NCBI GenBank assembly: GCA_022641375.1
Contig: JALCDF010000001.1
Span: 53,125 to 117,124 of the forward strand
Source: Megasphaera sp.
Lineage (GTDB): Bacteria > Bacillota > Negativicutes > Veillonellales > Megasphaeraceae
Length of the DNA stretch: 64,000 nucleotides
Direction of reading: 5' to 3'
The notes beneath the pieces are model-generated. The model did no database searches and was not told the origin of the DNA. It worked only from the letters and a program-made list of their open reading frames with translations. A program made the translations under genes and the position numbers. Below, piece by piece: positions 1-10,259 of the stretch; the first letter of the stretch is position 1; each line of letters begins with the position of its first letter.

Positions 1-572
1 GGAAGATTCAGGATAACGTGTGTACAATTACGAAACGGATATTTCTGTATCATCATCAGAGCATCGATATACTCCGCCAGCGTATGGCCGCGGTTGATTT
101 TCTGCAACGTCTTGTAATTCACGGTCTGCAAGCCGAATTCAACAAGAATATCCACACCATATTTTTCTTTGATTTCCGCCATGATATCCAAATAAGTTTC
201 ATTGATGCAGTCCGGCCGGGTCGCAATCGCCAAGCCGACAATATCCGGCTGACAAGCTTCGATAAGATATTGCCGGAATTGTTCCGGATCCAAATAGGTA
301 TTGGTAAAATTTTGGAAATAAGAAATAAATTTATTCGCTTTATATTTTGGCTGGATATGAGCAATATTAGCGGCAATCTGCTGCTGTATCGTTACCGAAG
401 ACGGCAGATTTTCATATCCGGCGCCAATAGAACCACAAAAGACACAGCCTCTCGTTCCCAGTGTACCATCCCGATTGGGACATGTATCAGGAATACTGAT
501 TGGCAATTTATAGACTTTTTCACCATATGTATTTTTTAAATATGCAGAATAGACCCCATATCGTTCGTTCAT
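1..572 (-). CDS. TIGR01212/YhcC-type radical SAM protein (3' end truncated by window edge)
   Basis: Reverse frame from ATG at 572 reads MNERYGVYSAYLKNTYGEKVYKLPISIPDTCPNRDGTLGTRGCVFCGSIGAGYE...; CxxxxxxxCxxC-type radical SAM cysteines; open to the left edge. Confidence 0.85.
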   Translation of the reverse strand, partial: MNERYGVYSAYLKNTYGEKVYKLPISIPDTCPNRDGTLGTRGCVFCGSIGAGYENLPSSVTIQQQIAANIAHIQPKYKANKFISYFQNFTNTYLDPEQFRQYLIEACQPDIVGLAIATRPDCINETYLDIMAEIKEKYGVDILVEFGLQTVNYKTLQKINRGHTLAEYIDALMMIQKYPFRNCTHVILNL

Positions 573-649
573 AATACTCCTTATAAAATGTAAGCTTATC
601 TAGTATCGGATCGTATACTCCCATGCCTTCCGCCATGCAGATGAATATA

Positions 650-2404
650 TCAGGAACCCGCTATATGCTGTGGCACAAACTGCCACGTTACTCCGGTCTT
701 ATGATTTTCCGCCAGCATATATACCGGGCCCTGCGGAATCGTCGTATAGCGGCTCAGTTCTTTTTGCGTTTCCGCTCCGACTTCCCATATACGATAATGC
801 ATCTTGATGTCCCGCCAATTCGTGAATCGATATTCTGGGACGTACTGCCGCATCCATTGTTCCTGACGAAACAACGGATCGGTTGCTTCCCGCCCGGCTT
901 CGTGCCAGCCTAAGAAATCCATTTTTAAACGGAACCGGAAAAAGGTAAGCATGTCCAGAGTCAGCAGATCCACAGCGATTTTCTTTTCTCCATCGCACAG
1001 GTCCAGTACCTGACAAATGCAGTGGTAGAGGAACTGGCAGAGTTTTTCATCAGAAATGGCGACTTCATCATAATGCAAGGCCAGCCATTCATCGGTAATC
1101 TTCTCATACAAGGAAAAATAATCCGGCGCAGCAAGGCGGGCCAGATAATCACACAAATAAAGGAATTTGCCGGCATTATATGTCCGTTCAAAAACGTCTT
1201 CAAAAACCTTCATATACCGTACCTTTTCATACGGCAGCCATGCCGTTGCCAGCACTTCATAAGGCCCGCAGGGATCATATTTATACTCAGCTGGATAATC
1301 GCGACGGATTCCGGACCCCTTCAGGAGCTTCAGGAAGCCGATTTGCAATTTATGAGGATGAAGCGCGTAAATATCATCAAAGGATTGCTGCAGATGGTCA
1401 TACGTTTCAAAAGGCAGTCCTACGATGAGATCCAGATGGATGTGAATGTTATCATAGGATAACAGCTGCTGCATGATATATGTAATCCGGGCCCAGTCAT
1501 TATGACGGTGAATCGCTTTTAATGTAGGCTCGTATGTCGACTGGATACCCATTTCCAACTGAATCCTGCCTTTCGGGGCCTTGGCCAGCAGGGCCAGGTC
1601 TTCATCGCGAAGGACCCCTGGTTCAATTTCCAAATGGAAATTAATGGTTTTATCGAGGTGTATCATATATTCGATAAGGGGCCGGTGATGGCGGGGATTG
1701 CAGTTAAACGTACGATCAACGAATTTAATCTGATGTACGGATGCATCGACAAATTGTTGCAGTTCCCGTATCACAATTGGCACGGAACGAAACCGCACGT
1801 CATCGCTCATACCGGATAAACAATACTGGCAATGGAACGGACACCCACGGGAGCTTTCGTAATAGATGATCTTATGTGCTAATTGGCTGAAATCCTGCTG
1901 TTCATACGGGAACGGCAGCTTGTCCAGATCCGGTACTTCCTGGAAGGTTTCACTTCCCTGGATCGTACCGTCTACCCGGCCTAAGACACCGGGAACAGTC
2001 GTACCGCTGCCGCCATTTTCCAAATCGCGGACAAAGGACGGTACTATTATTTCTCCCTCGCCCTGAAACACATAATCAATATCAGGATACTGTTCCAGTA
2101 TCTCCCGGGCCGTATACGATACTTCCGGCCCGCCGACGGCAATGCGTACACCGGGCATAATCTGTTTAAGCAGGGAAATAACGTGACAGGTCATTTCAAT
2201 ATTCCATATATAACAGGAAAAGCCGATGACAGCTGCGTGGAAAGAATATATATGCCGCAGTATATCATAGGCATTCTGATTAATCGTGTATTCAGCCGTA
2301 ACGACGTCATTCAGGCCGGCATGCCGGCACGCAGTCACAAGACACCGCAAAGCCAGTGACGAATGGATGAATTTAGCATTCAACGTTGTCAGCAATATTT
2401 TCAT
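650..2404 (-). CDS. B12-binding domain / radical SAM protein (DUF4080-type C-terminus)
   Basis: ORF 584 aa; N-terminal B12-binding-like fold and CPFHCQYC radical SAM motif. Confidence 0.88.
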   Translation of the reverse strand: MKILLTTLNAKFIHSSLALRCLVTACRHAGLNDVVTAEYTINQNAYDILRHIYSFHAAVIGFSCYIWNIEMTCHVISLLKQIMPGVRIAVGGPEVSYTAREILEQYPDIDYVFQGEGEIIVPSFVRDLENGGSGTTVPGVLGRVDGTIQGSETFQEVPDLDKLPFPYEQQDFSQLAHKIIYYESSRGCPFHCQYCLSGMSDDVRFRSVPIVIRELQQFVDASVHQIKFVDRTFNCNPRHHRPLIEYMIHLDKTINFHLEIEPGVLRDEDLALLAKAPKGRIQLEMGIQSTYEPTLKAIHRHNDWARITYIMQQLLSYDNIHIHLDLIVGLPFETYDHLQQSFDDIYALHPHKLQIGFLKLLKGSGIRRDYPAEYKYDPCGPYEVLATAWLPYEKVRYMKVFEDVFERTYNAGKFLYLCDYLARLAAPDYFSLYEKITDEWLALHYDEVAISDEKLCQFLYHCICQVLDLCDGEKKIAVDLLTLDMLTFFRFRLKMDFLGWHEAGREATDPLFRQEQWMRQYVPEYRFTNWRDIKMHYRIWEVGAETQKELSRYTTIPQGPVYMLAENHKTGVTWQFVPQHIAGS

Positions 2405-2743
2405 GAACTTCTCTTTTCTATATACTTATATTTCTACTTATACTAACTGTGTTCTAGGAAATATTATACTACATCAAAAATTATTTTTATAGGGCCTGCC
2501 GCGCCTCATCACAACAAGTTGGACTCTAGCCCCCTGACTATGCAATCGTATCTTGCCGGTTCGCTCCCATGAGGAAATTGTTAAGAATGTATAAACTGGA
2601 TAGTTCGCACATTTTATGATACTATATTAGCATGATGCATAATCAAAATACTCATGGGAATGATCTTGCTTTAGCCCTGTTAACAATGCTAAAAAGGCAA
2701 GCGTTTCCGTGTCATATTACATTATTTCAAGGGAGGCATCCAT

Positions 2744-4648
2744 ATGCTGAAAATCGCTTTGGCCCAAATCAATATCCTCGCCGGTAATCCCCGTCATAAT
2801 ACGGCGACGATGAAAACGTACATATCCAAGGCTAAGAATGGTGGCTGCGATATCATCATCTTCCCGGAACTTTCTATCCCGGGATACTTTATCGGTGACA
2901 TTTGGGATCAGCCGGATTTTATCAATGAATGTATCAGCTTCGGCGATGAAATCAGATCGTTATCCGACAATATCGTCATCATTTTTGGCAACGTCGCTAA
3001 GGAATCAGACCGGCTCAACCTGGACGGCCGGACACGGAAATATAATGCCATGTTCATCGCCCAAAACGGACAGTGGCTTTCTCCTGCCCGCAGCCCGTAC
3101 CCGTTCTACATCAAAACACTGTTGCCGAATTATCGTGAATTCAATGATATACGCTATTTCACATCGCTCATGGAAGTAGCACAGGAACGGCATGCTTTCC
3201 CGGAAGACTTTTTATCCCCGGTACAGATTGCTTTCGATAAAGGACGCAAAATCTGCATCGGTCCGCTCATCTGCGAAGACAGCTGGGATGATAATTATCC
3301 ATTTAAGCCGATGTCCTATTTAAATGATACTTATGATATTGACTTGTTCATCAATATTTCCAGTTCGCCCTTCACCTTAGGCAAGACGAACCGCCGCCAC
3401 CGCCTCTTTGGGCAGGCAATCAAAAAAATAAACCGGCCGGCTATCTATGTGAACTGCACCGGCATCCAAAATAATGGCAAGAATATCTACACCTTCGATG
3501 GCTCCAGCAGTACCTATCAGAAAGACGGTTCGCTCCATTATGAATGCCATCCGTTCACTGAAGAAATGTCCATCGTCACCTGTGATGAAACATCAGGAAA
3601 ATTCGTTTCCCCGGTTCATCATAATCCACATCAGGACCAGACATCCGAAATATACCACAGCCTGCACTACGGCCTGCAGTCGTTCCTGGAAAGTATCGGC
3701 GTCAATAAAGTCGTCCTCGGTGTATCCGGCGGTATCGATTCAGCTGTAAATGCCGCTTTATATGCCACGGTATTATCGCCTGAAAACATCTTATTGGTCA
3801 ATATGCCAAGCTGCTATAATTCCAGCCTGACCAAAAATCTGGCTAAGCAGCTCGCCGATAATATCGACTGCCTGTATACCGTCATCCCGGTCCAGGACAG
3901 CCTGGAACTGACCCGCCATCAATTTGGCGAAGCGGCTCTCCTGCAGCAGGACTCAGCTGCCGGTCATTTGCAGCTCACGAGTTTTATCGAAGAAAACATT
4001 CAGGCCCGCGACCGTTCCAGCCGTATCTTAGCTGCTGCTGCTGCTTCCTTCGGCGGCGTCTTTACCTGTAATGCCAATAAAGCGGAATCAACAGTCGGCT
4101 ATGCAACCCTGTATGGCGACAGTGCCGGCTTCCTGGCCGCTACCGCAGATCTATGGAAACATCAGATTTACGATTTGGCCCGGTACCTCAACGAAAAGGT
4201 ATTCCGCCATGAAGTAGTCCCCCAGGGCTCCATCGATGTCGTCCCCAGCGCGGAACTTTCATCCGCTCAGGATATCACCAAGGGACAAGGAGATCCTCTC
4301 ATTTATCCCTATCATGATTATCTTTTCGCTTCTTTTGTAGAACGCTGGCAGCGGGCTACGCCGGAATCCATTTTGGAATGGTATCTTGACGGCACCCTGG
4401 AACAGCATATCGGCTGTGACGTCAACGTCCACACCCTCTTCCCTAAAGCAGGTGATTTTATTGCCGATTTGGAACGGTGGTGGCGTCTCATCGCCGGCTT
4501 TGCCGTCGCCAAACGCATTCAAAGTCCGCCTATCCTTTCTATCAGCCGCCGTTCCTTTGGCAATGATCTGCGGGAAGCCCAGCTCAAGCCATATTTTACC
4601 GTTCGCTACGAAAAATTAAAAGAAAAAGCGTTGGCACAAGACAAATAA
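2744..4648 (+). CDS. nadE: glutamine-dependent NAD+ synthetase
   Basis: 634 aa; N-terminal nitrilase/glutaminase domain, C-terminal SGGIDSAV P-loop of NAD synthetase. Confidence 0.95.
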   Translation: MLKIALAQINILAGNPRHNTATMKTYISKAKNGGCDIIIFPELSIPGYFIGDIWDQPDFINECISFGDEIRSLSDNIVIIFGNVAKESDRLNLDGRTRKYNAMFIAQNGQWLSPARSPYPFYIKTLLPNYREFNDIRYFTSLMEVAQERHAFPEDFLSPVQIAFDKGRKICIGPLICEDSWDDNYPFKPMSYLNDTYDIDLFINISSSPFTLGKTNRRHRLFGQAIKKINRPAIYVNCTGIQNNGKNIYTFDGSSSTYQKDGSLHYECHPFTEEMSIVTCDETSGKFVSPVHHNPHQDQTSEIYHSLHYGLQSFLESIGVNKVVLGVSGGIDSAVNAALYATVLSPENILLVNMPSCYNSSLTKNLAKQLADNIDCLYTVIPVQDSLELTRHQFGEAALLQQDSAAGHLQLTSFIEENIQARDRSSRILAAAAASFGGVFTCNANKAESTVGYATLYGDSAGFLAATADLWKHQIYDLARYLNEKVFRHEVVPQGSIDVVPSAELSSAQDITKGQGDPLIYPYHDYLFASFVERWQRATPESILEWYLDGTLEQHIGCDVNVHTLFPKAGDFIADLERWWRLIAGFAVAKRIQSPPILSISRRSFGNDLREAQLKPYFTVRYEKLKEKALAQDK

Positions 4649-4660
4649 ATCATAGTACAT

Positions 4661-4693
4661 AAAGGATACGCCATTTTACGGCGTATCCTTTTT
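4661..4693 (+). terminator. intrinsic terminator after nadE
   Basis: AAAGGATACGCC-ATTTTAC-GGCGTATCCTTT followed by TT. Confidence 0.85.
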
Positions 4694-4725
4694 AGTTGCT
4701 GACACAGCGGTATCCCTGTCGATTT

Positions 4726-5727
4726 TTATTTATTGGTAATCTTACAAATATTTTTCAATTCTATCGAGATGGTTCCGTCAGGATTATTGATGATCTGTAT
4801 ATAATCTGTATTTTCGATGTATTCGGACGGAAACGTGATTTCTATGCCCGTATCTGTCTTAATCTTATGATTTTTCCCCGTCTTGCGGGCATACTCTTTT
4901 TCAATGGACACATCCGCAGGCATCTGCGCTTCCCGGACCTGTGACTCAAATTCTTCCTGCATCTGCGGTGAATCGGCAAACACGCCGGCCCCCAGATTTT
5001 GCGGTGAGAAGGAATCGGCCGTTTCCGCATTTTCAACAAGATACTGCTTCGTCTTTGACAATGCCTCCACCGTGCTACCTCCATGATCTTCCGCCACTTT
5101 GGCAGCGATTTTGGTAACCATCTTCACGGCGTCTTTGCTGGAAATAACCGCCGTACATTGGAGTAATTTATCCGGCAATATATAGATATCCTGTCCGTCC
5201 ATTTGTCTTTTCTTATCGACGAACCGGACCGAAAAATCCCGGCAATTGATAAGCGCATAAGCTTCCGCCTTTTGTGCAGCTCCCGGCAAAATAGCCTGGT
5301 GCTGAATCAATTTATTGTATATCGCCCCATCATCATCGAGGATCTGATGAGTATACGCGGTCTTATTATCCAGCATCAGTATTCCCAGCCAGCGCACGTC
5401 ATCATCATCCTGAAAATCCACGACCAGAGCATCTACCGATTCAGGAACATCACAATGGCTCAGGATATCAAAAAGACTGCGCGCTGCTGAAGCCGCAAAT
5501 TCATCGAATTTCAGGGACCCCGCCGCCAAATTTTGGACCAGAGGCTGAAACTGACTCGTCGCATAAAAAGCCCCGGTCTGCTGACTGGCATCATGCCGGA
5601 TCTTATTGATGCGCTTATCTACATATTCATATACTACATCGCTGGAAAAATCCAATTCTTTTTGTGATAAAATACAAACATTCGTATTGAAATCCAACAC
5701 GTGGAGAATCGCCTTATTAATCAACAT
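4726..5727 (-). CDS. nucleoid-associated protein (NdpA/YejK-like, PF04245 type)
   Basis: 333 aa, resembles 37-kDa nucleoid-associated protein family. Confidence 0.75.
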   Translation of the reverse strand: MLINKAILHVLDFNTNVCILSQKELDFSSDVVYEYVDKRINKIRHDASQQTGAFYATSQFQPLVQNLAAGSLKFDEFAASAARSLFDILSHCDVPESVDALVVDFQDDDDVRWLGILMLDNKTAYTHQILDDDGAIYNKLIQHQAILPGAAQKAEAYALINCRDFSVRFVDKKRQMDGQDIYILPDKLLQCTAVISSKDAVKMVTKIAAKVAEDHGGSTVEALSKTKQYLVENAETADSFSPQNLGAGVFADSPQMQEEFESQVREAQMPADVSIEKEYARKTGKNHKIKTDTGIEITFPSEYIENTDYIQIINNPDGTISIELKNICKITNK

Positions 5728-5777
5728 AAACTAATACCTGCTCCTTCTGAGGCTGTATTAACAGCCCTATACATTCA

Positions 5778-7040
5778 CTACTGACTCATCATTTCAAATA
5801 CAGATACTTCCCGGGAACATCCCATGCGGAATGGCAGCCAATGACCCGTTCCCCTGTTGACATACCCATAACAGCCGTCTTTGTGAAAAAGGCCGCGCAA
5901 ATACTTGAATCCCACAGCTTGCACCAACGGTCCCAGTGGGGCAAATTGTGCCCCATGGGTATGCCCGCAGAGCGTAAGGGGAATATGATGTGCAAACGCT
6001 TCATCAATAAAATCCGGATGGTGGGCCAACAGGATAACAAACGCATTGTCAGGAATCCCCTGCAATGCCGCCGTGACATATGATTCGCGGGCTTCATCAA
6101 ACGCTTCTTTGCCTCTGGCAAAACTGTAATCGACACCAGCAATATAAAACGGGATATCATCCCGTCCCTGGCGGCCTGCCAACTCGCTGCCCCGGCCGGG
6201 ACTGGCCATAAAATGGCTGTTGCGTAAAATCCGCACCGGTGTCTGTGTCAGCATGGCCGTAATATCATCAAAGCCGCGATAATATTCATGATTTCCATAG
6301 CAAAAATCGATGCCGTCAGGAAAACGGGCTGCATTGTCCACTAAGATCTGCTGAAATTCCGGCAATAACGACACTTCATCAATCAGATCACCGGTCATGA
6401 CCAACCGATTCACGTGCTGCTCAGCCAATGCATCCAGCGCTTCCTGCAACCGCCGGGGACTAAAAAATAAACCCATATGGACATCGGAAATCTGGCCGAT
6501 CCTATACCCTTCCAAATAATCCGGCAGGCCCGCAAATAACAGCGGATGTACGGTTACGGCCAAATCCTTTTCACCTAAAAAATTCCCGATCATTCCGGTT
6601 CCCAAAGACAGGACCGGAATCGCCGCTGCTGCCCCTTTAAGGAACGTCCGGCGTGACATCGTGCCTGACACAGGTACGGCTACAGCCGGCGGATTTTTTT
6701 TATGCTGAAGCCGCCGCCGAATCCATTGGATACCACGATATATGGCACAGCCGACAGCTGTCACCACCAGGACCGGCAATGCTAAAATAAACATGAACAG
6801 CCATCCCAATGAAGCAAGGGACCCGTACATCCAACCTATGGCCGCCTCTCCATCGGTAAAATAAGGAAAGGCATTCCCATAATAACATAAACATCCTACA
6901 GCCACCGCCGTACCGGCCATAGCCGCTGTAAAAACCGCCAATTTATGATTGGTCCGGTTAATAAAATTCCACAATACGACGGCTAGAACCGTAAAGCAGA
7001 ATAAACTGATCATAAAATTAATAAAAAAAGGCCCTCTCAT
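5778..7040 (-). CDS. membrane-anchored metallophosphoesterase (YkuE-like domain) with internal twin-arginine motif
   Basis: GDLID, GNHEYY, GHTHGAQ phosphoesterase motifs; N-terminal TM segments; internal SRRTFLKGAAAA. Confidence 0.9.
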   Translation of the reverse strand: MRGPFFINFMISLFCFTVLAVVLWNFINRTNHKLAVFTAAMAGTAVAVGCLCYYGNAFPYFTDGEAAIGWMYGSLASLGWLFMFILALPVLVVTAVGCAIYRGIQWIRRRLQHKKNPPAVAVPVSGTMSRRTFLKGAAAAIPVLSLGTGMIGNFLGEKDLAVTVHPLLFAGLPDYLEGYRIGQISDVHMGLFFSPRRLQEALDALAEQHVNRLVMTGDLIDEVSLLPEFQQILVDNAARFPDGIDFCYGNHEYYRGFDDITAMLTQTPVRILRNSHFMASPGRGSELAGRQGRDDIPFYIAGVDYSFARGKEAFDEARESYVTAALQGIPDNAFVILLAHHPDFIDEAFAHHIPLTLCGHTHGAQFAPLGPLVQAVGFKYLRGLFHKDGCYGYVNRGTGHWLPFRMGCSREVSVFEMMSQ

Positions 7041-8098
7041 TATACCATAGCAGTGATTTTCCCATGCGGTCCGGCCCAGGGAATCGTCGTATATTGATCA
7101 CGACGCAGCCACTGCCAATCCTCCTTATCTATATCAACGCTGCCGCTAACTTCCTGCTCATAAATCGACATCTGCCATATTTTATGAGAAAAAACGTGTT
7201 TGAGCGTTCCAATCGGGACGGAGCAATCAGCCGGAACCTTCACCCCTGCCGTTTGCAGCAGATTGCGTACAGCCTTCCAGCCTTCTTCCCCTGCTCCCAT
7301 GACGTTGGGAAACTCCCACATCGAAGCCAGCAATCCTTTTTCCGGGCGGCGGTGTATCAGCCAATACGGTCCATTTGTTACCACCAGGACGGTAATCTTT
7401 TCAGTAGGTATGTCCTTTTTCGTAATACGTACGGGAAGCTCTTTTTCCCGCCCCGCCCTTTGGGCCCGGCAAATAGCTTGCAACGGGCATATATCACAAT
7501 GCGGGCTCTTGGGAATGCAGACCATCGCTCCAAAATCCATCAGTGCTTCATTAAAGGTACCGGGATTGTCAGCTGGAAGCTGTTCCTGTACCAGCACGGT
7601 AATTTTCTTTTTTACTTCTGTCGATAAAATATTTTCGCCAATATCATACAGTCTGGCAAAGACCCGCAGGACATTGCCATCTACGGCAGCGACAGGCTGG
7701 CCATAGGCAATGCTGAGGATAGCACCGGCCGTATAATCACCAATTCCTTTTAACTGCAAGATATCTTTTTTTGTATCCGGCACCTTGCCGCCATAGGCCG
7801 ATTGTACTTCACAAACGGCCTGATGGAGGTTACGGGCCCGGGAATAATATCCCAAGCCCTGCCACTGACGCAATACTTCATCCTGAGATGCTGCTGCCAG
7901 TGAAGGGATATCCGGAAATCGTTCCATCCAGCTATCATAATACGGCCGTACGGCTTCTACTTTTGTCTGTTGCAGCATGATTTCCGATACCCATACTTTA
8001 TAGGGATCACGCGGCGCATCGCATCGCCACGGAAGGTCACGGCGATGCGTACCGAACCACGTCAGCAACAGGGGCGCCCAATGTATCGTATCTGTCAT
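7040..8098 (-). CDS. mutY: A/G-specific adenine glycosylase
   Basis: 352 aa; HhH-GPD (LKGIGDYTAGAI...VDGNVLRV) and CIPKSPHCDICPLQAIC 4Fe-4S motif. Confidence 0.95.
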   Translation of the reverse strand: MTDTIHWAPLLLTWFGTHRRDLPWRCDAPRDPYKVWVSEIMLQQTKVEAVRPYYDSWMERFPDIPSLAAASQDEVLRQWQGLGYYSRARNLHQAVCEVQSAYGGKVPDTKKDILQLKGIGDYTAGAILSIAYGQPVAAVDGNVLRVFARLYDIGENILSTEVKKKITVLVQEQLPADNPGTFNEALMDFGAMVCIPKSPHCDICPLQAICRAQRAGREKELPVRITKKDIPTEKITVLVVTNGPYWLIHRRPEKGLLASMWEFPNVMGAGEEGWKAVRNLLQTAGVKVPADCSVPIGTLKHVFSHKIWQMSIYEQEVSGSVDIDKEDWQWLRRDQYTTIPWAGPHGKITAMV

Positions 8099-8324
8099 AG
8101 TATTATCCTTCTATCCTGAATACATGTTTTACATCAATATGCTCAGTAGTATCCCTAAATTAAAATCTCCGGGTACTATCATCTGATTATACTATTATAC
8201 TGATTGTATGCAGGGTGTCAATTTTTTTCAAGATGAGGGGATGTCATCAAGTTATTGAATACAGTTTAAAAAAAAGAAGTCCTATGCTACAATAGATATT
8301 AGATTGTGTAAAGGAGCCGCGATT

Positions 8325-9128
8325 ATGGAACTACATTCACCTCAGCATATACTTGAATATAACCTGGATCTGGGCAAGACCAAACCGGATACAGTGCATC
8401 GTGATGAGAAATATTGTCCTTTTTGCGATGTTTCCCATTTAAAAAATATCCTGGATACACAGGGTCATATGATTTGGCTGGAAAATGCCTATCCGGTCTT
8501 AAAAGATTCCTGGCAGACCTTAATCATTGAAACCAATGACTGCAATGGCGAATTTTCCAATTATACAGCCGCCTATGCTACGAAACTCATCCGTTTTGGC
8601 CTGGAAAAATGGCAGCAGGTAAAAGATATGCAGAAATTCAAGTCTGTCGTCTTCTACCGCAATCACGGCTATATGTCCGGAGGTACCATTCACCATCCGC
8701 ATTCACAAATCGTCGGCTTTGAAAAATATGACTATCATGAGGATATCCATCCGTATCATCTGATGGGTACCCCTATCCTCACTGAACCGGGTATCGAAAT
8801 CAATCTGTCATCACAGCCTATTATCGGTTTCTATGAAGTGAACCTCATCTTAAGTGATTATGATAAATTACCGCAATTCGTTCACTATATGCAGATTACA
8901 TCAGAATATTTCCGCCATAGTTTCATCAGCTTCAACGACAGCTACAATATTTTCTTCTATGATTTTCCCGACGATACTAATTTATACGTAAAAATCGTCC
9001 CCCGTTTCCTGACCAATCCGTTGTATGTCGGATATATGATTTCGCAAACAGCTAATAAAGGGCATACGGAACGATTCATGAATTCATTGAAGAAAAAACT
9101 GTTGCAGAAGCATTGCCATTTATTCTGA
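8325..9128 (+). CDS. DUF4931 / GalT-HIT-like protein
   Basis: Start taken at MELHSPQH after RBS; CPFC and HHPHSQI HIT-like motif. Confidence 0.75.
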   Translation: MELHSPQHILEYNLDLGKTKPDTVHRDEKYCPFCDVSHLKNILDTQGHMIWLENAYPVLKDSWQTLIIETNDCNGEFSNYTAAYATKLIRFGLEKWQQVKDMQKFKSVVFYRNHGYMSGGTIHHPHSQIVGFEKYDYHEDIHPYHLMGTPILTEPGIEINLSSQPIIGFYEVNLILSDYDKLPQFVHYMQITSEYFRHSFISFNDSYNIFFYDFPDDTNLYVKIVPRFLTNPLYVGYMISQTANKGHTERFMNSLKKKLLQKHCHLF

Positions 9129-9167
9129 TTGCCTGCATACACCCCATAAGAAAGAAAGGAAGTATAT

Positions 9168-9905
9168 ATGCGATTATTTGCTATTGGAGATTTACATCTG
9201 TCGGGTAATCCACCCAAAAAGCCGATGGATGTATTCAGTCCCCGCTGGATAAACCATTGGACCCGCATCCAGGCCGATTGGAGGGAACGAGTCAGCGACG
9301 AAGATACCGTTCTTATTGCCGGAGATACCTCCTGGGCTATGCACTTAGCTGAAGCACAAGAAGATTTAAATAGTATCCGCGCACTGCCGGGCCATAAGAT
9401 TTTTATCCGGGGGAATCATGATTTCTGGTGGGAAAGCGCCGGAAAACTGAACCGCCTGGATGCCGGAAATAATATGCAATACCTTTACGGCACGACAGCC
9501 CTCCTCGATAACAATCAAATATGCATCTGTGGGACCCATGGATGGATTTGTCCCGGTGACATCCATTACCAGGAAGAAAAAGATGCCAAGCCGTATCGCC
9601 GTGAATTGCTGCGGGTTGAACGGACACTGCAGGAAGCAGCAGCACTGCATTGCCAGCACACCCTCCTCCTGCTGCATTATCCGCCGGTCTGCGATTTGAC
9701 AAAACCCAGCGGTTTTACCGATTTATTGGAGAAGTATCATGTTCCACTCTGCGTGTTCGGTCATCTCCACGGCATGGAACCGAATACGATGTTTCCCAGA
9801 CGGTATAACGGCACCCTGCTGCAACTCGTCTCTGCCGACTATCGGGACTGTAAGTTATTAGAAATTAATTTCAATGAGGAGGTATCTGATGAGCCAAATC
9901 GCTAA
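9168..9905 (+). CDS. metallophosphoesterase
   Basis: 245 aa; AIGDLHL, GDTSWAM, GNHDFWW, FGHLHG motifs. Confidence 0.9.
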   Translation: MRLFAIGDLHLSGNPPKKPMDVFSPRWINHWTRIQADWRERVSDEDTVLIAGDTSWAMHLAEAQEDLNSIRALPGHKIFIRGNHDFWWESAGKLNRLDAGNNMQYLYGTTALLDNNQICICGTHGWICPGDIHYQEEKDAKPYRRELLRVERTLQEAAALHCQHTLLLLHYPPVCDLTKPSGFTDLLEKYHVPLCVFGHLHGMEPNTMFPRRYNGTLLQLVSADYRDCKLLEINFNEEVSDEPNR

Positions 9906-10119
9906 AAAGCACCTGTTGGCAGGTATCATCTTCGGCGATACTGAAACAGGGGAATACGTCTATCTGCCAGGTGGAGAAGTCGGTACAGATCATCCGCTGT
10001 GTATCTTTGAACATGACGGTACCAAAGAAGATGTGCCGCTGGAAGAAGCAGGCCATTTGATAGATCATCTAACTTTAAAAAAATGCCATCACCCCAGTTT
10101 GGGGAACCGGTCATTTTAA
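9889..10119 (+). CDS. small conserved-looking hypothetical protein, overlaps upstream CDS
   Basis: 76 aa MSQIAKKHLLAG..., start preceded by GAGGAGG-like RBS inside upstream gene. Confidence 0.6.
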   Translation: MSQIAKKHLLAGIIFGDTETGEYVYLPGGEVGTDHPLCIFEHDGTKEDVPLEEAGHLIDHLTLKKCHHPSLGNRSF

Positions 10120-10186
10120 CCGGCTATATTGATAAGGGTATGTTGAGGATCCATGATTTTCCCTGCCCTATCCATTATATATGAAA

Positions 10187-10233
10187 AAGAGGTCCTGAGT
10201 GTTATATATTCCAACACTCAGGACCTCTTCTTT
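10187..10233. terminator. bidirectional intrinsic terminator
   Basis: 17-bp perfect stem AAGAGGTCCTGAGTGTT/AACACTCAGGACCTCTT between convergent genes. Confidence 0.9.
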
Positions 10234-10259
10234 ATCATTGCCATGATTTTAATGTAAAA

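Noticed and set aside
18-539. 173-aa plus-strand ORF
   Set aside because: Antisense to a clear radical SAM coding frame on the minus strand
1022-1462. 146-aa plus-strand ORF within the B12/radical SAM gene
   Set aside because: Antisense shadow ORF of a strong CDS
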